This document shows, piece after piece, positions 58,301 to 61,642 of a stretch of 64,000 nt of DNA (position 1 is the first letter of the stretch; every line of letters begins with the position of its first letter). Source of the DNA: Anodontia alba (taxonomy: Eukaryota; Mollusca; Bivalvia; Lucinida; Lucinidae). Where the stretch lies: NCBI GenBank assembly GCA_964016985.1, contig OZ024828.1, positions 84,708,308-84,772,307 on the forward strand, in the 5' to 3' direction. The notes under the pieces were generated by a model. The model did not search any database and was not told where the DNA came from. It was given only the letters and a program-made list of their open reading frames with translations. The translations under genes and the position numbers were made by a program.

Positions 58301-59790
58301 TGGTGGCAGAAAGTAGTTTTAAGTAAATTTAGAACAAATGTTCCTTGAATGTTCCTCTACAAGATTTCTGTTTGTATACCTGTCCACTGTTTTGGTTATT
58401 TACTATGGCAATGATTAATTTAAAAAAATGATGGGGATATTGTGAGCACCTCCATCCATCCGTCCATCTGTGCATCAGTCCATCTGTCCGTACACAAGAA
58501 TGGGGAGTTAGGTGGCTATGGACAGTTTCAATGTATTTGAATGGGATTTGTTCTGTAAGCCTCATAAAAGCAGTCTTATCTGTTACATGGCTATTTTTAG
58601 CCATATAAGTATACTAAAATAGTGATGGTAGCACATTACTATCCATTTGTTAGAATGTCTGTCCGTCTGGTGTCTGTCATGATATATCCTCCTAAACCAC
58701 TGGGCAGAATTCTACCAAACTTGCTACATAACTTTTCCGCATAGTAAAGGTGTGCAAGAGCAACATTATTTTTCCATCTGTCCCTGCCTCTGTCATCCAT
58801 CCATTTGTCCATCACACTATCTCCTCCTAAACCCAGTTGGTGAAATTCAACCAAAGTTGCTACATCACTTCCCCTCATGGTAAGGGTGTGATAGCAACAT
58901 TATTTTTTTATGTGTCCATTTGCAGCCGTCGTTCGTCTTTTTATCTGTCATGCTATCTCCTCCTAAACCACTAGGCCCGATTTAAGTAAACTTGCTACAT
59001 GATCTCCCCTCATGGTAAGGGTGTGCAAGAGCAAGTCCATCAATCCATTTGTCCATCAGTCATCTATTAGTAATGAGCCTGGGGGTTTGCCATGGGGCAC
59101 CATCCACTGCGCTTTCTAGCTTTAAAATGGATTTAAAACCTAAAACTTCAGAATACATTTCTTGATGGTCTGCCAAGTTTATGATTGTTTTTATTCATAT
59201 AGCTCCCGTAGTTTGGTTGCCATTGCAACAGGTGTTTTCCACAAATCTCTCATATGATACAGTTATCCTTATAATTAACACACCGTTAAATAGCTTTTAT
59301 GGTTTTAATGTTGTGTTGATAAGCACTGCTTATTGACAATTTCTTATTTTCTAATGAAGTTATCTATAAGTAGAGCACTGTCTTGGAAAATGTTGACCAG
59401 TGATGTGCAAAAGTAGATTATAGATGACACTTTCCAAATAAAATGTCATGCAGTAGTCAAACATGGGCAGAGCACGGAAATGGGCCTTATTTTCTCTGAA
59501 AAATTAAAAAAATATTTCAGAATGTTGTCTGCTGTAGTTGTGAGTAGTACTTTAAGCATTAAAATATCTGCATGCTTTTTCAGGTACTAGAATTACAAGA
59601 ATTTGCCCAGCTTGTTCAAGATGACGCTACTGAAGTGGAGAGTCGTGAAGAAACAGACACTATTGATATTATAGACAGTATTCGCTTTCATCTTACAAAC
59701 TTTGTACAAACCTACAGTGAGTTACAAGAGATGGAAGAAAAAATAAAACTGATTGACAAATTTCTGGAAAGTGTTGGTTTGGAAGCTTAG
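24801..59790 (+). CDS. Ankyrin repeat and BTB/POZ domain protein 1 (ABTB1) orthologue, 12 exons
   Basis: Exons are 24801-24859, 32124-32186, 34085-34140, 36596-36740, 38165-38324, 38797-38842, 40327-40443, 45000-45121, 46682-46774, 50629-50790, 57451-57651 and 59584-59790. The total is 1431 nt, or 476 codons plus TAG; vertebrate ABTB1 is about 478. All introns are GT-AG and all phases agree. Ankyrin repeats cover residues 1-75 or so, including DKWDSTPLYYACLCGHE at 34-50. A first BTB domain covers about 112-212 (VVFHVHGEKILAHRCVLSAR). The second covers about 265-385 (DIVLMVEGHKFYCHKVFFCG and YLLPGLKRQC). The tail (410-476) is helical and acidic. In mammals the protein (BPOZ-2) has been linked to eEF1A turnover, cullin-3-type ubiquitination and PTEN growth signalling; the role here is inferred. 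Confidence 0.96.
25171..25338 (+). mobile_element. SINE-I copy with internal and 3' deletions
   Basis: It has the head GCCTCGGTGGCTCAGTTGGA, then jumps to GAGGTCGGCAACATTCTTTC, so the B box is deleted. It ends AACCGCTTAGAGGACTAAGC without the tail. Confidence 0.8.
25339..25380 (+). mobile_element. Short LINE fragment fused to SINE-I
   Basis: AAAGATCATGATCTGCGGTA TGGGACTGGACCT-like sequence matches 54700-54732 of the RT fragment at 54572-55610. It joins the SINE directly. Confidence 0.65.
25956..26231 (-). mobile_element. SINE-I copy with target-site duplication
   Basis: GCATTTCGCTTGTA (25942-25955) and GCATTTCACTTGTA (26232-26245) flank the copy with one difference. The body runs from the tail complement GTTTGTGTTGAGGTTTTATG to the head near GTCAGATGC. 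The extreme head is truncated. Confidence 0.87.
26460..27180. other. ABTB1 intron 1, unassigned AT-rich DNA
   Basis: No repeat family or exon recognised except a short inverted pair near 26560-26640. Lies inside the inverted-repeat element. Confidence 0.3.
27560..27760. mobile_element. MITE-B-related hairpin element
   Basis: AAAACTGGGGTTTACAGGGG precedes the arm CATAGATTGTGGGTACTCGT, paired with CAAGTACCCACAATCTATG. Apex CGCATTGCCGAGGCAG. Same family as 19130 and 61065. Confidence 0.75.
27920..28140. mobile_element. MITE-E, pogo/Tigger-like non-autonomous element
   Basis: CTCTACAACCTCTTTATAAC on the left and GTTATAAAGAGGTTGTGGTG on the right are inverted. TATAACACGG repeats near both ends. 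The central hairpin pairs TGAAAAATGACCATAAATGA with TCATTTTTCAATATA. TA at the boundary. Confidence 0.82.
28340..29505 (+). pseudogene. Decayed non-LTR retrotransposon reverse transcriptase
   Basis: Broken frames encode VPIIKKGDKTSAANYRPVSF, then HDLLYELQYDFREKRSCETQ, then VPQGSVLG-like and a C-terminal half with MEFNPSKCQVL and VRYLGVEISSDLSWNSHIER. This order is the RT domain of a LINE, probably of the CR1/jockey group. Frameshifts and stops interrupt it. A deletion between about 28610 and 28640 removes the region with the first catalytic Asp, and the second active-site pair is mutated (FPDNSS near 28785). It cannot encode an active enzyme. Confidence 0.9.
29517..29731. mobile_element. MITE-J, TTAA-type element
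   Basis: TTAACCCTTGTCCTGCTGAA starts the copy and TTCAGCGGGACAAGGGTTAA ends it. The offset hairpin pairs GTGTAGATCCAGATCAGTTG with CAACAGATCTGGATCTGCAC. Complete. Confidence 0.88.
29840..29998. mobile_element. MITE-E, 5' truncated
   Basis: ATCTAAACAAAAATGTATAG and TATACATTTTTGCTTGAAAA flank the AATGACCATTTATAGTCATT hairpin. It ends TTATAAGATGTTGTGGTGTA. Confidence 0.7.
30003..30160. mobile_element. Short palindromic MITE
   Basis: TCAATGCAGCATTGTCGAGA pairs with TTGACAATGCTGCATTGA. GGGTCAAAAATAGGTGGTTA pairs with TCACCCATTTTCGACCC. Single copy seen here. Confidence 0.8.
30310..30478 (+). mobile_element. SINE-I, 5' truncated
   Basis: Begins within GGCAGCTGTGAGTTTCTGGC and runs to the tail GGGCCGTAAAACCTCAACAC AAACAAACA-like end. 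The head with Pol III boxes is missing. Confidence 0.85.
30588..30938. mobile_element. TIR element with a MITE-B-type hairpin inside
   Basis: ACCGTATTCGACCTAATTAC and the inverted GTAATTAGATTGAATACGGT bound it. The inside (about 30685-30777) has GGCATATGTTGTGGGTATCC paired loosely with GAGTACCATAACTCATA. Confidence 0.75.
31050..31235 (+). mobile_element. Possible tRNA-like SINE with (ATC)n tail
   Basis: GGTCCCGGGTTGGAATCCTG resembles a B box. A CATCATCATCATGATG tail follows. Only one copy was seen, so this is tentative. Confidence 0.35.
31395..31637. mobile_element. MITE-K
   Basis: GAGCCAGGGCATTTCCTACA on the left is the inverse of TGTGTCCCAGCTCA on the right. Two hairpins lie inside (AAAGACTCAGATCAGCCTG and AGACTGATCAGCCTGCACAA). 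A relative is at 61430-61640. Confidence 0.65.
31629..32070. mobile_element. MITE-J interrupted by MITE-C
   Basis: TTAATCCTTGTCATGCTGAA at the left and CAGCAGGACTAGGGTTAA at the right are the family ends. The body is split at AAATTA. The hairpin pairs TCCAGATCAGTTGG with CCAACTGATCTGGATC. A C-rich run lies near 31948. Confidence 0.85.
31654..31873. mobile_element. MITE-C inside MITE-J
   Basis: ACCATATTTACCGTAAGTAT is inverted at ATATGGTAAATACGGT, with TA on both sides. The core pairs GTAGACCCAGATGAGACGCC with GGCGTCTCATCTGGGTCTA. Best-preserved family member in the window. Confidence 0.88.
32124..32186 (+). CDS. ABTB1 exon 2
   Basis: The acceptor CTTTTTCAG leads to YLVEQKEVDVNIRDKWDSTP. The donor is CTTT|GTAAGC, phase 2. 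Start of the first complete ankyrin repeat. Confidence 0.94.
32305..32375. repeat. Hairpin with AAGGCCAAGATCAGAC core
   Basis: ACAGCAAAGGCCAAGATCAG pairs with TGATCAGGGCCTTCGCTGTC. Same module as 17590 and 60515. Confidence 0.6.
32394..32597. mobile_element. MITE-B, well preserved
   Basis: ACATAGCTCCAGATAAGAGG on the left is inverted at CTTACGTATCTGGAGCTATG on the right. The centre pairs GTGGGTACTCATTAGAAGTG with CACTTCTAATGAGTACCCAC. Confidence 0.87.
32798..33004. mobile_element. MITE-J
   Basis: GACCCTTGTCATACTGAATA begins the copy and GTGTTCAGCAAGAGAAGGGTTAA-like sequence ends it. The hairpin pairs CCAGATCAGTTGGCTTCTTC with GAAGCCAACTGATCTGG. Confidence 0.82.
33010..33190. mobile_element. 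Diverged MITE-B
   Basis: GGAGTATTTGATGATAATTC and TATCACCGAATATTCCTCC are inverted ends. The centre has AGGTACTCATTAGAAGCACC. Same ends as the copy at 36945-37140. Confidence 0.65.
33195..34080. other. ABTB1 intron 2, little recognised
   Basis: Holds a hairpin-like MITE-C remnant near 33600-33650 (GCAGACTCTGATCAGATGTC), and a short TA run at 33965-33984. No other feature seen. Confidence 0.35.
34085..34140 (+). CDS. ABTB1 exon 3
   Basis: The acceptor TTCTTCTAG leads to YYACLCGHEDVVKYLLETG, an ankyrin-repeat helix pair. The donor is ACTG|GTAAGT. Confidence 0.95.
34158..34685. mobile_element. MITE-A split by a 300-bp insertion
   Basis: GCATTACCACTCTCTGGGCA begins the element. It breaks near 34215 and resumes near 34505 with TTATTCATCCTAGAAAACAG. 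It ends GTCGTCTGCTGAAAATTTTA. The insertion holds two copies of CGAGGTTTACCTTTTGGTTA and an AAGAGACAACTCTCACTTTC run similar to 44880, 47540 and 60970. Confidence 0.7.
34794..35078 (+). mobile_element. SINE-II with target-site duplication
   Basis: GACTGTATGT flanks both sides (34784-34793 and 35079-35088). The body reads GTGTGGCGAAGGTGTTGTGT, a long pyrimidine tract, then GGGTTGACGTGGCGTTAACC. Same family as 7215-7504 in mariner copy 1. Confidence 0.88.
35150..35350. mobile_element. Diverged MITE-C
   Basis: GGCAAACAGTGCAGACCCAG and a GGATCTGAGACTGCATGATT right arm. The ends are worn. Confidence 0.6.
35588..35825. mobile_element. MITE-F
   Basis: GGCCCAGTTGTTCAAAGTGT and CTTTGAACATCTGGGCCC are inverted ends. 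AAAAAATGTGAGTAGCTTTT is the central arm. Confidence 0.85.
35826..35975. mobile_element. MITE-B directly beside MITE-F
   Basis: TTTTTCTTATTTCTCCATGA to GAAATAAGAAAAATATATTA, then TTATCTGGAGTTATGCA. The 5' outer arm is missing at the MITE-F junction (about 35540-35590 carries an AAGGTGCTTTTTTCAACC piece), so MITE-F probably inserted into this MITE-B. Confidence 0.7.
36000..36305. mobile_element. MITE-B-like hairpin and a MITE-C
   Basis: GGTGGTTGCTCACTCGTTCT to CCATTGAGTACCCACAGGAT is a weak MITE-B. CAGTATAGACCCAGATCAAA with GATCAGGGTCTACACTGTTT (36168-36235) is a MITE-C core. Confidence 0.6.
36306..36595. other. ABTB1 intron 3 end, nothing recognised
   Basis: Sequence contains TTGGCATAAAACATGGGGCC and a clear pyrimidine tract before the exon 4 acceptor. 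No other feature. Confidence 0.3.
36596..36740 (+). CDS. ABTB1 exon 4
   Basis: The acceptor CATCCTTTCAG leads to ARCEPNTFDGERCLYGALTD. The family-specific C-E-x-N-T-F-D-G-E-R-C-L-Y-G-A-L block is fully conserved. The donor is GGAG|GTGGGT. Confidence 0.96.
36945..37260. mobile_element. MITE-B and an adjacent hairpin
   Basis: GGAGGACTATTTGATGATAA to ATCAGATATTCCACTATA bounds a MITE-B. Then 37164-37255 is a near-perfect hairpin: CTCATTATCTCAAACACTGA pairs with TCAGTGTTTGAGATAATGAG. Confidence 0.75.
37261..37855. other. ABTB1 intron 4, unassigned AT-rich DNA
   Basis: GTTAAATTATTTTAAATGAA and similar AT-rich strings also occur at 35475-35560, so this may be a diverged repeat pair. No gene signal. 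Confidence 0.3.
37856..38036. mobile_element. MITE-B, diverged
   Basis: TTAGCTCCAGATAAGTGGAG on the left and GGGCCTTATCTGGATGTTCC on the right. Centre shortened. Confidence 0.7.
38165..38324 (+). CDS. ABTB1 exon 5 (first BTB domain)
   Basis: The acceptor TTTTTCACAG leads to LKESGLYHDVVFHVHGEKIL and AHRCVLSARSSYFAELFRTK. The D-V-x-F-x-V-x-G...H-(K/R)-x-(I/V/L)-L-x-(A/S)-R-S-x-Y-F pattern is the BTB signature. The donor is CTG|GTAAAT. Confidence 0.97.
38527..38578. repeat. (CT)n microsatellite
   Basis: About 26 uninterrupted CT units in ABTB1 intron 5, about 200 bp after exon 5. Confidence 0.95.
38797..38842 (+). CDS. ABTB1 exon 6
   Basis: A 46-nt exon. The acceptor TTTATACAG leads to ILPSAFKGVLDYLYT, ending in phase 1. 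The donor is ACAG|GTAGGT. It completes the BTB Y-L-Y-T-G core. Confidence 0.94.
38968..39180. mobile_element. MITE-D
   Basis: TTAAACCCATTGTAGTCTAG and TTAGTCTACAATGGGTTA bound it. The hairpin pairs CCAGATCAGAAGCC with GCATCTGATCAGGGTCTCCA. Confidence 0.85.
39225..39385. mobile_element. MITE-C, diverged
   Basis: GTAACATATTTACCCATAAT on the left, CAATATGCTCAAGGTCTACA in the core. Confidence 0.55.
39402..39645. mobile_element. MITE-F
   Basis: GGGCTCAGTTGTTCAAAACT and GCTTTGAACAACTGGGCCC are inverted. The core pairs GAGAAGCTTTTGCATTGC with GCAAAAGCTACTC. Confidence 0.82.
39885..40055. mobile_element. Palindromic MITE
   Basis: TTTTTCTCTGCTGTGAATTA pairs with TAATTCACAGTAGAAAAAA. ACACATGGTGTTG pairs with CAACACCATGCGTG. 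Single copy here. Confidence 0.65.
40327..40443 (+). CDS. ABTB1 exon 7
   Basis: The acceptor CTCATTCTAG leads to QMEIHVDNIADCVRLARQCK, then LVTLIQLIEEKQKKLESF. The donor is TTTG|GTAAAT. End of the first BTB region. Confidence 0.95.
40482..40701. mobile_element. MITE-E 38 bp after exon 7
   Basis: CACCACAACCTCTTTATAAC on the left and TTATAAAGAGGTTGTAGTG on the right. The hairpin pairs TGAAAAATGACCATTTATGG with its complement. TA on the right side. Confidence 0.85.
40705..41360. other. ABTB1 intron 7, unassigned
   Basis: Contains a purine-poor run and open frames under 80 codons, none gene-like. GAAAAGGAATCTATTATAAT resembles text at 10965 and 18965, so old repeats may be present. Confidence 0.3.
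41363..41736. mobile_element. TIR element with a MITE-B-type hairpin at its centre
   Basis: ACAGTCAAACCTCAATAGCT and AGCCATTGAAGTTCAACTGT are inverted ends. The centre (41515-41583) pairs GTATGTTGAGTGTATTTATT-like sequence with AATGAGTACACTCAACATAC. Relative of 18297-18665. Confidence 0.78.
42035..42119. repeat. (GT)n microsatellite
   Basis: About 42 GT units in ABTB1 intron 7. Flanking GTCAAGGTCTCCATCACC and GTCAAGGTCACAGTGACCTC are typical short repeats here. Confidence 0.97.
42287..43448. mobile_element. pogo/Tigger-like non-autonomous element A
   Basis: CACTGTAGATCCAATATATC on the left is inverted on the right (GATGTATTGGATCTCCAGTG), two mismatches over 25 bp. TA is on both sides (42285-42286 and 43449-43450). 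CGCGATAT repeats near both ends. A long poly-T lies at about 43292-43320. No transposase frame remains. Confidence 0.82.
43460..44995. other. ABTB1 intron 7 continued, unassigned
   Basis: Mostly AT-rich unique-looking DNA. At 44690-44915, GTCAAGGTCACCATGACCTT and a CAAGAAAGACAACTCTTGCT run belong to a repeat also at 34320-34450 and 47250-47600. Confidence 0.35.
45000..45121 (+). CDS. ABTB1 exon 8
   Basis: The acceptor ATGTTACAG leads to STKPGVNITMLLVEQSDKWQ, then HLADLALPSELCSI. This is the linker between the two BTB domains. The donor is ATA|GTAAGT. Confidence 0.93.
45175..45635. mobile_element. MITE-B with amplified arm
   Basis: ATAGCTCTAGATAAGAGGAG begins the element. The left arm unit, about 54 bp with ACTCATTAGAAATGCCTC and CCACAAAAACATATATTG, is present four times from 45325 to 45490. 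The right arm occurs about twice (45495-45590). Confidence 0.8.
45945..46155. mobile_element. TTAA-type palindromic MITE
   Basis: TTAACTGTTTCCCTGCTTGT on the left and ACATGCAAAGAGTTAA on the right. The hairpin pairs GGATCCAGATCAGGCTCG with CAGACCTGATCTGGGGCC. The core resembles MITE-J. Confidence 0.65.
46275..46465. mobile_element. MITE-A
   Basis: AACCTTTACCACTCTCTGGG to GTCGTCTGCTGAAATTTTAC and AGCATACTAGG. The central hairpin has been shortened on the right. Confidence 0.78.
46495..46646. mobile_element. MITE-A2 with TTAA ends
   Basis: TTAACCCTTAAAGTGCCAGT on the left, TGGCGCTTTAAGGGTTAA on the right. Both TTAA ends intact. Confidence 0.85.
46682..46774 (+). CDS. ABTB1 exon 9 (start of second BTB domain)
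   Basis: The acceptor TTGTCATGTAG leads to GAGELPFEPEFAPIYADIVL and MVEGHKFYCHK. The donor is AAG|GTGAGT. Phase 0 at both ends. Confidence 0.96.
46775..48360. other. ABTB1 intron 9, repeats of low complexity
   Basis: GCATGTAGCATGCAAGAGTA and CACATGCAAGAGAGACAAAT runs recur at 47250-47600. A MITE-J fragment lies at 47940-48060 (TAACCCGTGTCCTGCTGAAC, hairpin GATCCAGATCAGTTGGCTTC). No exon. Confidence 0.45.
48400..49790. repeat. Minisatellite, about 145-bp unit, nine or so copies
   Basis: AAATGTTCCTTG marks units at about 48605, 48750, 48893, 49039, 49182, 49304 and 49425. Each has ATGGCCACCAGAGCTAAAAA and CCTTTAAACAACATCTCCTC. Later units are about 122 bp. Confidence 0.92.
49791..50460. repeat. 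Diverged repeats with AAACTAGGTCACCAG units
   Basis: AAACTGGGTCACTTGGGGTA, GAACTAGGTCACTTGGGATA and similar units recur at about 180-bp spacing. The tail matches CATTGCAGGGCCATCATGGC. No gene seen. Confidence 0.65.
50629..50790 (+). CDS. ABTB1 exon 10 (second BTB domain)
   Basis: The acceptor TTTTTTTCAG leads to VFFCGRSDYFKALLQDHFGE, then VLNVHGIGVNIFVHVLYYLY. F-F-C-G-R-S-D-Y-F is strictly ABTB1-like. The donor is GAG|GTTAGT. Confidence 0.97.
50887..51197 (-). mobile_element. SINE-I, near full length
   Basis: GTTTGTGTTGAGGTTTTACA begins it, and CCAGCTGAGCCATGGAGGC ends it. A degenerate B-box complement (GGAGCGAACCCGCGAACTCC) lies near 51130. Confidence 0.85.
51480..51500. repeat. Poly-T run
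   Basis: About 20 T in a row, just left of MITE-C. Confidence 0.9.
51505..51722. mobile_element. MITE-C
   Basis: ACCATATTTTCCTCTAAGTA on the left and TATATGGTAAACACGGTA on the right. The core pairs AGTGTAGACCCTGATCAGAT with CATCTGGGTCTACACC. Confidence 0.82.
51726..51948. mobile_element. MITE-E
   Basis: CACTACAACCTCTTTATAAC on the left, AAGGGGTTGTGGTTTA worn end on the right. TATAACACGG repeats and the AATGACTATAAATGGTCATT hairpin are present. Confidence 0.82.
52470..52740. mobile_element. MITE-B inside the Tigger-like element
   Basis: TTATTTCTCCATGAAATTGT to GTTTACGTGGAGAAATAAGA with the arms TGGGTACTCTCTGG and GCGCTTCTAATGAGTATCCA. A TAGCTTAAAGCTCCAGATAA block follows. Confidence 0.7.
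52985..53195. mobile_element. MITE-A remnant
   Basis: AACCCTTAGCATGCTGTGTG begins, and CAATTTGTCATCTGCTGAAT ends it. The centre is scrambled and A-rich. Confidence 0.55.
53755..53978. mobile_element. MITE-A
   Basis: GTTAGCATGCTGGGTAAAAA to GATTAGTAAAGGTTA. The hairpin pairs AATGCAAAATATCTCC with GGAGACAATTTGCAGGAATT. Confidence 0.8.
54100..54312. mobile_element. MITE-A
   Basis: CACTCTCTGAGCAGGTTCAG to TTACCCAGCATAGTAAGC. The hairpin pairs TTCATGCAAATTGTCTGTG with GGAGACAATTTGCATGAA. Confidence 0.8.
54572..55612 (+). mobile_element. 5'-truncated LINE, 3' half of reverse transcriptase with embedded zinc finger
   Basis: The frame opens at the catalytic box LYADDLVIIAESLEE (54578 onwards) and stays open to 55481. 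After RT motif D (GLRVNAGKTKIMI), a cysteine-rich insert at about 54750-54885 has CAVC, CNGC and HWVHKKC, a PHD-like pattern lacking the last Cys pair. The RT then resumes with VVASFCYLGDMLSAAGG (motif E). The C-terminus has RRLRWYGHVEHSS. The frame ends early through a small change near 55470; the 3' end lies near 55610. Truncation at the 5' side is typical of LINE insertion. The clade is uncertain (perhaps RTE-like, judged by the microsatellite tail of the relative at 63050). Confidence 0.88.
55666..57006 (-). mobile_element. Mariner element, copy 2
   Basis: Length 1341 bp. The inverted ends start CGAGGGATGTTCAAAA and finish TTCGAACATCCCTCG, with TA on each side (55664-55665 and 57007-57008). 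A transposase lies on the minus strand. Very similar to copy 1 but without the SINE. Confidence 0.95.
55736..56813 (-). pseudogene. Mariner transposase, copy 2, one frameshift
   Basis: Start ATG at 56811-56813 (MVGRSVDKKDEIRAY). A helix-turn-helix DNA-binding half includes VSYDTVRRWKKKF and SGRPKSA. The WVPHLL linker motif follows, then VVTGDETWVHYFEP (first catalytic Asp), LLHDNAPAHTS (second) and PPYSPDLAPCDFF (third), giving DD34D. One extra T in a homopolymer near 56091 breaks the frame before the second Asp. Apart from this the reading is open, so the copy looks young. Family: IS630-Tc1-mariner, acting at TA sites. Confidence 0.93.
57172..57302. mobile_element. MITE-A half
   Basis: GCTCTGCATGCTAGGTAAAA and TTTGTTGCCTGCTGAATTAG, AGTAAAGGTTA. 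The left hairpin arm is lost. Confidence 0.65.
57451..57651 (+). CDS. ABTB1 exon 11
   Basis: The acceptor CTCTTCACACAG leads to PTEEEVYDLMCAADLYLLPG and LKRQCANVVAQYLQ, then LPRLEDQCAEFMAENIEK. The open frame extends upstream to 57379, but the acceptor and the family alignment place the start here. The donor is AAG|GTTGGT. Confidence 0.95.
57652..58120. other. ABTB1 intron 11, first part
   Basis: No repeat family or exon recognised. Confidence 0.3.
58121..59060. repeat. Diverged tandem repeats, about 150-180 bp
   Basis: TATCTCCTCCTAAACCA, CCAAACTTGCTACAT and CTCATGGTAAGGGTGTGCAA recur at about 58690, 58830 and 58960. Partly related to 48400-49790 (GTCTCCTCTAAAATTACTGA). Confidence 0.7.
59061..59480. 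other. ABTB1 intron 11, last part
   Basis: Unassigned DNA. A MITE-A2 half lies at 59485-59560 just before exon 12 (ATGTTGTCTGCTGTAGTTGT). Confidence 0.35.
59584..59790 (+). CDS. ABTB1 exon 12 and stop
   Basis: The acceptor GCTTTTTCAG leads to VLELQEFAQLVQDDATEVES, then DSIRFHLTNFVQTYSELQEM. It ends LESVGLEA and TAG. No AATAAA close to the stop is evident; ACTAAATAATAGG at 59826 is the nearest weak candidate. Confidence 0.96.
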   Translation, partial: VLELQEFAQLVQDDATEVESREETDTIDIIDSIRFHLTNFVQTYSELQEMEEKIKLIDKFLESVGLEA

Positions 59791-59934
59791 ACTGCTTCAT
59801 GTTTTTATCTTATTGTAGTTTTACACTAAATAATAGGTCAGAGAGGCATGCATGAACAGCATATATCCTGATCAGTTTGATAGGGTCTGCACTGTGGTTC
59901 CATCACATTTTTGCATCTTTTCAGATAGTCAAAT

Positions 59935-60206
59935 GGATTTGGTCCAGGAGGTCGCATGTTTGACCAACGCCGAGGTCAGCAACATTCTTTCATGGAGATT
60001 GATCATGAAATATTTTCTACGGTCATTCTCTCCCTTCCACTGATTCAAGAAGGGCAGTTGTCAGTTTCTGGCAAAAGAATGTGCACAATACTGGTTAACT
60101 GCTTAGAGGACTAAGCCTGCCCAGTAAACGTATGGTTAGGTAAACTGACCGAGCTCAACACGACCCCATTGGGTTGACTGGGCCGTAAAACATCAACACA
60201 AACAAA
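59935..60206 (+). mobile_element. SINE-I, head partly lost
   Basis: GGTCCAGGAGGTCGCATGTT retains a degraded B box. The body AACATTCTTTCATGGAGATT and tail GGGCCGTAAAACATCAACAC AAACAAA-like sequence are present. Confidence 0.87.
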
Positions 60207-60249
60207 ATTTGGTTAAGTTTTGGATAAGTGATTGGAGAGTTTGAGTGAC

Positions 60250-60480
60250 TATTTAACCCATTGTAATCTGGAGACCCGTAAAAGGGTAATTGGCAAACAG
60301 TGCAGGCCCACATCAGACGCCGCAGAATGCGGCGTCTGATCCGGGTCTCCTCTGTTTGCAAATGGTTTAGCCATTTTCTCTAGGAATATGCAAATCTCAT
60401 AGCAGGACATACCTAAAATTGAAATTGGACTCTTCCAATATGTAGTATGGGAGAGTCTAGTCTGTATACAATGGGTTAGG
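60250..60480. mobile_element. MITE-D, complete
   Basis: TTTAACCCATTGTAATCTGG to GTATACAATGGGTTA. The perfect core pairs ATCAGACGCCGCAG with TGCGGCGTCTGAT. Confidence 0.88.
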
Positions 60481-60489
60481 ATACTAACT

Positions 60490-60675
60490 GTATTTGGGCC
60501 ATGCCATGGAAAAACATGTCTTGGGGCATATGCAGACAGTGAAGGCCTAGATCAGCCTGTGCATCCATGCAGAGCAAAGGCCTTGATGATACTTTGTGCA
60601 TGCACAGGATGATCTGAATCTTCACATTCTGAGTATTTTCAAAGGCATTTTTTTCACTTGACTTGGCCAATTGAT
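60490..60675. mobile_element. Hairpin element with AAGGCCTAGATCAGCC core
   Basis: GGCCATGCCATGGAAAAACA on the left and TTTTTTCACTTGACTTGGCC on the right are inverted. Contains GCAGACAGTGAAGGCCTAGA. Same module as 17590 and 32305. Confidence 0.6.
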
Positions 60676-60804
60676 CATTGTAAACAGAATTCTAGTGCCA
60701 TTAAGTAACAAATTATTACCATGGTAACACAATAGACAGGAGGAGGCTAGAACAAACAGTATCTAATAACTCAGTTGTGATAGCTGACTGGCATGTAGGT
60801 CAAT

Positions 60805-61320
60805 ACATAGCTCGGGATAAACCACTTTTTTCCAACCGAAAAGTATTGATTTTTTTTATTATTTCTCTAGGAAAACATACATTGTGGGTACTCATTAGAA
60901 GTACCTCCTAGATATGTTGATAATATTTGGTAGAGGCATAGACATGGACCAGAAGAGGTGTGGAGTGCAAGAGAGTCAACTCTTACTTTCTTCGTTATAT
61001 ACTTATCTTTCCTGAAACTCGTCACAAAAACATGCCTAAATAATGCTGACCCCCTTAAATTCCACTTTTATGTAGTATGGGGTTTACAGGGGTATACATT
61101 ATTTTCTTATTTCTGCGCAAAAACGTAGATTGTGGGTACTCGTTAGAACTGCCTCTTTGAGGCAGTTCTAACAAGCACCCACAATCTATGTTTTGAGCAG
61201 AAGTATGAAAATATCAGAATTTTTTATTTAAAAATTTTCAGTTTTTGGAGATAAAAAATTTTCTGTATATTTGAGTAAGCGTGTTTTCATAATGTGAAAT
61301 CTTGTTCAGGTTATAACTCC
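60805..61320. mobile_element. MITE-B piece, CAAGAGAG repeat and MITE-B-related hairpin
   Basis: ATAGCTCGGGATAAACCACT to ACTCATTAGAAGTACCTC is a left MITE-B arm (60805-60908). AGTGCAAGAGAGTCAACTCT follows. At 61065-61215, CGTAGATTGTGGGTACTCGT pairs with CAAGCACCCACAATCTATG. Confidence 0.65.
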
Positions 61321-61424
61321 CATACTGTTTTGAATGTCTTGTGACTGGATATCTCTAAGGAACAGCACTCTGACCTGAAAGTATTTGCCAACCTTGCCTT
61401 TTCTCATAGGTTACATATGAGCAA

Positions 61425-61642
61425 GGCTCAGCATTTTCTACAAGATTGCATGTGCGCCCAGCAAAGACTCAGATCAGCCTGTGCATCCATGCAGTATGAT
61501 CAGAGTCTTTGCAAGGCACTCTGAGGGAAAAATGGATCCAAAGCACCTTCAGACGGACAGTAAAGATTGATCAGCCTGCTTGGATGGGTGCAGTCTAGTG
61601 CACATGCAATCTTTAAGGAAATGATGTGCCCTGGCTCATATG
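61425..61642. mobile_element. MITE-K
   Basis: GAGCAAGGCTCAGCATTTTC to TGTGCCCTGGCTCAT. The core has AAAGACTCAGATCAGCCTGT paired with TGATCAGAGTCTTTGC. Confidence 0.7.
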
